Below are positions 61,227-64,000 of a stretch of 64,000 bases of DNA, one piece after another. Position 1 is the first letter of the stretch, and every line of letters starts with the position of its first letter. The DNA lies in contig NZ_JAEUAV010000028.1 in the NCBI RefSeq assembly GCF_019511605.1, positions 1 to 64,000 of the forward strand, read 5' to 3'. The position numbers were made by a program, and so were the translations under genes. The notes beneath the pieces are model-generated. The model was not told the DNA's origin and ran no database searches. It was given only the letters and a program-made list of their open reading frames with translations. Source of the stretch: Paraburkholderia phenoliruptrix. GTDB lineage: Bacteria > Pseudomonadota > Gammaproteobacteria > Burkholderiales > Burkholderiaceae.

Positions 61227-62834
61227 CTAGTTGCTTTGCGCTGGCGGCTGGGTCCGGGTTTGCTCAGGCGGCGGCGTCGTGCCGCTCTGCGCCAACGGCG
61301 CCGCCGCTGATGCGGGCAGTGGCGCTGGCGCCGATGTGGGTAGCGGCGCTGGCGCCGCGGCGTCGCCGGTTTCGCGGTTCATTTGCAACACGTCCCAGCC
61401 GCCGCCCAAGGCCTTCACCAATCCGACCGACGACACCATCCGCTGACCCGCGATGGTCTGCAGCTTTTGCTCGGCGGTGAACGCCGTGGTTTGGGCGGTC
61501 AGCACGTTCACATAGCCGACCGTGCCGGCCTTGTACTCGTTGGTCACGATGGCCAGCGCCTGGCGCGCGGATTCGACCGCCTTTTGCTGCACCACGATTT
61601 CCTGTTCGAGAATGCGCTGCGACGCGAGATTGTCTTCCACGTCCTGGAAGGCCGTCAGCACCGCGAGGCGATAGGTCGCGACACTCTGGTCGTAGGCGGC
61701 ACGGGCCGCTTCGGTTTGCGCGCGGCGCAGGCCGGCATCGAACAGGGTCGCCGCGAGTTGCGGGCCGACCGTCCAGAAACGCGAGGGCGCGGTCAGCAAT
61801 TGCGAGAACACGGAGCTTTGGAACCCGCCGTTCGCCGACAAGGTCAGCGACGGAAAAAACGCGGCAATGGCAATGCCGATCTGCTCGTTGGCCGCAGCGG
61901 CCTTGCGCTCGGCCGAAGCGATGTCCGGCCGCCGCTCGAGCAGCGCCGACGGCATTTGCGCAGGCACGGCGGGCGGCGTCGCGGTGAGCGGCATCGGCGG
62001 AATCGAGAAGGTGGAAGCCGGCTCGCCGACGAGCACCGCGATCGCATGTTCGTCCTGCGCGCGCTGCACGCCGTTGTCGATGGCGGACGCCTGCGCCGAT
62101 TGCAACTGCGTTTGCGCCTGAATCACGTCTGAACGCGCGGCTACGCCCGCGGCATACTGGTTTTGCGTGAGTTGCAGCGAGCGCTGATAAGCGGCTACGG
62201 TTTCGTCCAGCAGCTTCTGGTTGGCGTCGAGCGCGCGCAACGCGAAGTACGTCTGGGCGAGCGTGGCTTGTGCCGACAGACGCGCGTTCGCCAGGTCCGC
62301 TGCGGCGCCTTGCTGGCCCGCCTTCTGCGCGTTTACCGAGCGGCTCACGGAACCCCACAGGTCGGGCTCCCAGCTGGCGTCGAGTTGCAGGCTATAGCTG
62401 TTGTAGACGCCCGAGCGGCCCGCGCTGCTCGTGCTCGACGAAGAACCGCTGCCCGAACGCGTGCCGCTCGCCGTGGCGCCGAGGGTCGGGAAGTACGCCG
62501 CACGGGCCTCGCCCACCAGCGCGCGCGCCTGCCGGTAGGCGGCCGCATATTGCGCGATGGTCTGATTGGCGGCGTTCAGCTTGTCTTCGAGCGCGTTGAG
62601 TTGCGGGTCCTGATAAATGGTCCACCAGGGCCCGCGATCTTGTTGATCCGCGGGTTCCGCGACTTTCCAGCCGGGCGCGGCCTCCTTGTATGACGCGGGA
62701 ATCTCGGCGGCGGGGCGCTGGTAGTCGGGGCCGACCGCGCAGCCGGCGACGAGGCCCGCAGCGGCAAGCGCGACGGCCAGGGTCAGGGCGCGCGGCGCAC
62801 ATGTCCGCGCGGGCGAGATTCGGTCAGACTGCAT
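61227..62834 (-). CDS. RND/MFS efflux outer-membrane lipoprotein (NodT family)
   Basis: An outer-membrane channel of the TolC-like OEP family, 535 residues. The signal ends in a lipobox LVAG with Cys32 as the lipidated residue, then AVGPDYQRP. Two OEP repeats follow (for example LQLTQNQYAAGVAARSDVIQ and AIVTNEYKAGTVGYVNVLTA). The C-terminal 55 residues are a Pro/Ala/Thr-rich tail. It works with a membrane fusion protein and pump, but neither is in the window. A MarR gene about 1 kb further on is divergent and may belong to a split efflux locus. Confidence 0.93.
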   Translation of the reverse strand: MQSDRISPARTCAPRALTLAVALAAAGLVAGCAVGPDYQRPAAEIPASYKEAAPGWKVAEPADQQDRGPWWTIYQDPQLNALEDKLNAANQTIAQYAAAYRQARALVGEARAAYFPTLGATASGTRSGSGSSSSTSSAGRSGVYNSYSLQLDASWEPDLWGSVSRSVNAQKAGQQGAAADLANARLSAQATLAQTYFALRALDANQKLLDETVAAYQRSLQLTQNQYAAGVAARSDVIQAQTQLQSAQASAIDNGVQRAQDEHAIAVLVGEPASTFSIPPMPLTATPPAVPAQMPSALLERRPDIASAERKAAAANEQIGIAIAAFFPSLTLSANGGFQSSVFSQLLTAPSRFWTVGPQLAATLFDAGLRRAQTEAARAAYDQSVATYRLAVLTAFQDVEDNLASQRILEQEIVVQQKAVESARQALAIVTNEYKAGTVGYVNVLTAQTTAFTAEQKLQTIAGQRMVSSVGLVKALGGGWDVLQMNRETGDAAAPAPLPTSAPAPLPASAAAPLAQSGTTPPPEQTRTQPPAQSN

Positions 62835-63246
62835 GCATTATTTCCTTCTGGACGCCACGATGCCGCGGATGACGGTGTCGGCCTGTGGATGTGCCGGCAT
62901 GTTAGCGTATGAGTCCGCTCGGCGCGGCAAACAGAAAGGGTAATTCGGGCAGCGACGAAGGTGTGTTACTGAGGGTGTCGAGAAGGTTACGCGCTGTTAC
63001 CGGCGCGGGAAGCGGGCGGGCTTTCGAGCGGAATTGGCTGGAGCCTTTGACTTTGCGAGTCAGCATGAGCGGATCGGAAAGCACGCATGCAGACTAGTGG
63101 GTCGGGCCTGCAGTTGAACGCGCGAATGGGACCCGCGAATGGGACCCGCGAACGGCACGCGCGAATGGCACGCGCGAATGGGACCGCCGAACGGGACCCG
63201 CCACCCAAGACCCCGAAGCTCAGAGCGGCAAGCCGAAGAGGCTAAC
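62835..63246. other. Intergenic region with a tandem repeat
   Basis: About 410 bases with no convincing gene. The right half holds the 13-bp tandem repeat listed separately, and the left half holds the promoter of the leftward lipoprotein gene. The repeat gives open frames in several phases, but none looks like a protein. Confidence 0.5.
63121..63198. repeat. 13-bp tandem repeat, six copies
   Basis: The unit CGCGAATGGGACC occurs six times in a row with small changes (GGGACC or GGCACG endings, AAT or AAC). It spans 78 bases. Copy number may vary between strains. Confidence 0.85.
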
Positions 63247-63606
63247 TCAGACCCGTTCCACCGCGGTCGTCTTGCGCGCGAGCTTTCCTGCGGCGGCCCG
63301 GCACGGCGCGTCCGCACGCGCCTGGCATGCGCTCGTTGCGCCGTGTGCCGCGGTAGCCGCGCTGGCCGTAACTGTCGGCGCCGCGGTCTGGTCGGCGGAC
63401 GCACCCTGCGTCCCTTTGCGCCCCCGACGATGCTCGAGCCAAGCCAGCACCGCGACCCCCACCGATCCACCCGGCAGCACGAACAGCGTCGCGAACAGCG
63501 CAAGCTTCCACCAGCGGCGCGGGCCGTGGAAGCTCTGCAATGTATGCAAAGCGGAACCGGTCAGGGAGCGGCCAAGGCCGCCGAGGGTATTTTTCAGGTA
63601 CAGCAT
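63247..63606 (-). CDS. Small membrane protein of unknown function
   Basis: A 119-residue protein with AAGGA upstream of the ATG. One or two hydrophobic segments (WWKLALFATLFVLPGG and VGVAVLAWLEHR) lie near 32-60. The rest is Ala/Thr-rich with three arginine/lysine patches and no known motif. I do not recognise the family. It could have a role tied to the neighbouring efflux genes, but nothing shows this. Confidence 0.55.
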   Translation of the reverse strand: MLYLKNTLGGLGRSLTGSALHTLQSFHGPRRWWKLALFATLFVLPGGSVGVAVLAWLEHRRGRKGTQGASADQTAAPTVTASAATAAHGATSACQARADAPCRAAAGKLARKTTAVERV

Positions 63607-63824
63607 GGGAGGAACATCCTTGGGTCGCGCCGGCTTGGCGGCGGACGAAAAAAGCGGTCAGAACATAGGCTCGGGTGGCGCGAATCGCGTAACTCGTTGC
63701 TTAACATAATATTGACTATGCAAGTAAATTTCAAGATACTGTGCGGGTTTGCACGGCCCGCTGTTGTTTTTCGGCGGCTTGCGCGCTTATCCATTCGTTT
63801 CGCGGCAAGGTCCATGTACTCCAA

Positions 63825-64000
63825 ATGACTGACGGCCATTACAAAGCCGACGAGATCCGGCTCGACACGAGTCTCGGCTACTACCTGTCGAAAGCGCGGA
63901 ACGTGCTGGTGGAGCGCACCGATCGGGCGGTCAAGCCGCTGGGACTAACGGCGCAGCAGATCGGCGTGATCCTGATGCTGGCCGCGCAGCGCGCGAGCAC
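63825..64000 (+). CDS. MarR-family regulator, cut by the window end
   Basis: The first 58 codons of a regulator starting at the ATG at 63825 (MTDGHYKADEIRLDTSLGYY). The pattern LSKARNVLVERTDRAVKPLG followed by LTAQQIGVILMLAAQRAS is the N-terminal helix and start of the winged helix of MarR proteins. It is divergent from the membrane protein gene. MarR genes with this start often precede emrAB-type efflux genes, which would lie past the window. Confidence 0.8.
   Translation, partial: MTDGHYKADEIRLDTSLGYYLSKARNVLVERTDRAVKPLGLTAQQIGVILMLAAQRAS

Noticed and set aside
63121..63198. CRISPR array
   Set aside because: Units are 13 bp and directly adjacent with no spacers, and there are no cas genes in the window.
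63060..63503. An open frame across the 13-bp tandem repeat
   Set aside because: It arises because 13-bp units cycle through all frames without stops. It lacks a ribosome site and overlaps the better supported small membrane protein.

Overview
The window is a GC-rich stretch of a main chromosome from a member of the Burkholderiaceae, most likely Paraburkholderia or Burkholderia. The evidence is the gene order mnmG-rsmG-parA-parB followed by atpIBEFHAGDC, together with a DUF3717 protein, a fused LivM-LivG protein, and a gspDEF / inverted gspC / gspGHIJKLMN locus. All calls come from reading the sequence; no database search was run.

Layout, left to right. (1) 1-660: no protein gene; the right part is a highly foldable stretch ending in a strong intrinsic terminator and may be a small RNA. 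(2) 816-2546: an acyl-CoA synthetase. (3) 2788-10528: the complete F1Fo ATP synthase operon, read leftward. (4) 10964-15376: parB, parA, rsmG and mnmG, read leftward. One parS-type site lies inside mnmG. A second, exact site lies at the centre of a perfect 32-bp palindrome just upstream of mnmG. (5) 15540-22080: a branched-chain amino acid type ABC transporter with a LivM-LivG fusion and two tandem paralogous binding proteins. (6) 22624-27468: a second, complete transporter of the same type. (7) 27776-32197: a GMC oxidoreductase and a CoA-acylating aldehyde dehydrogenase, divergent from a LysR regulator. (8) 32465-39924: small metabolic and regulatory genes, namely a CYTH protein, an Lrp-type regulator, DUF3717, a TctD/TctE-like two-component pair, a SET-domain protein, an old yellow enzyme, a class I glutamine amidotransferase and a MarR protein with a cysteine cluster. 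(9) 40463-42883: a YbdK-type ligase and a cation/proton antiporter, flanked on both sides by non-coding DNA carrying DnaA-box-like sequences and matching inverted repeats. (10) 43768-48585: mnmC, an HU gene, a COG0523 metallochaperone and a lytic transglycosylase. (11) 49089-61087: a type II secretion locus. (12) 61227-64000: an efflux outer-membrane lipoprotein, a 13-bp tandem repeat, a small membrane protein and the start of a MarR gene.

Transcription polarity is almost wholly leftward up to about 31 kb, mixed between 31 and 48 kb, and mostly rightward beyond 49 kb. Replication-linked genes (parAB, parS, mnmG, atp) sit nearby, and two DnaA-box clusters lie at about 40.1-40.3 and 43.5-43.75 kb. 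I therefore infer that the chromosome replication origin lies in or near 40.1-43.8 kb. If so, it is unusual in being split around two ordinary genes rather than lying beside dnaA. This is the main item to test.
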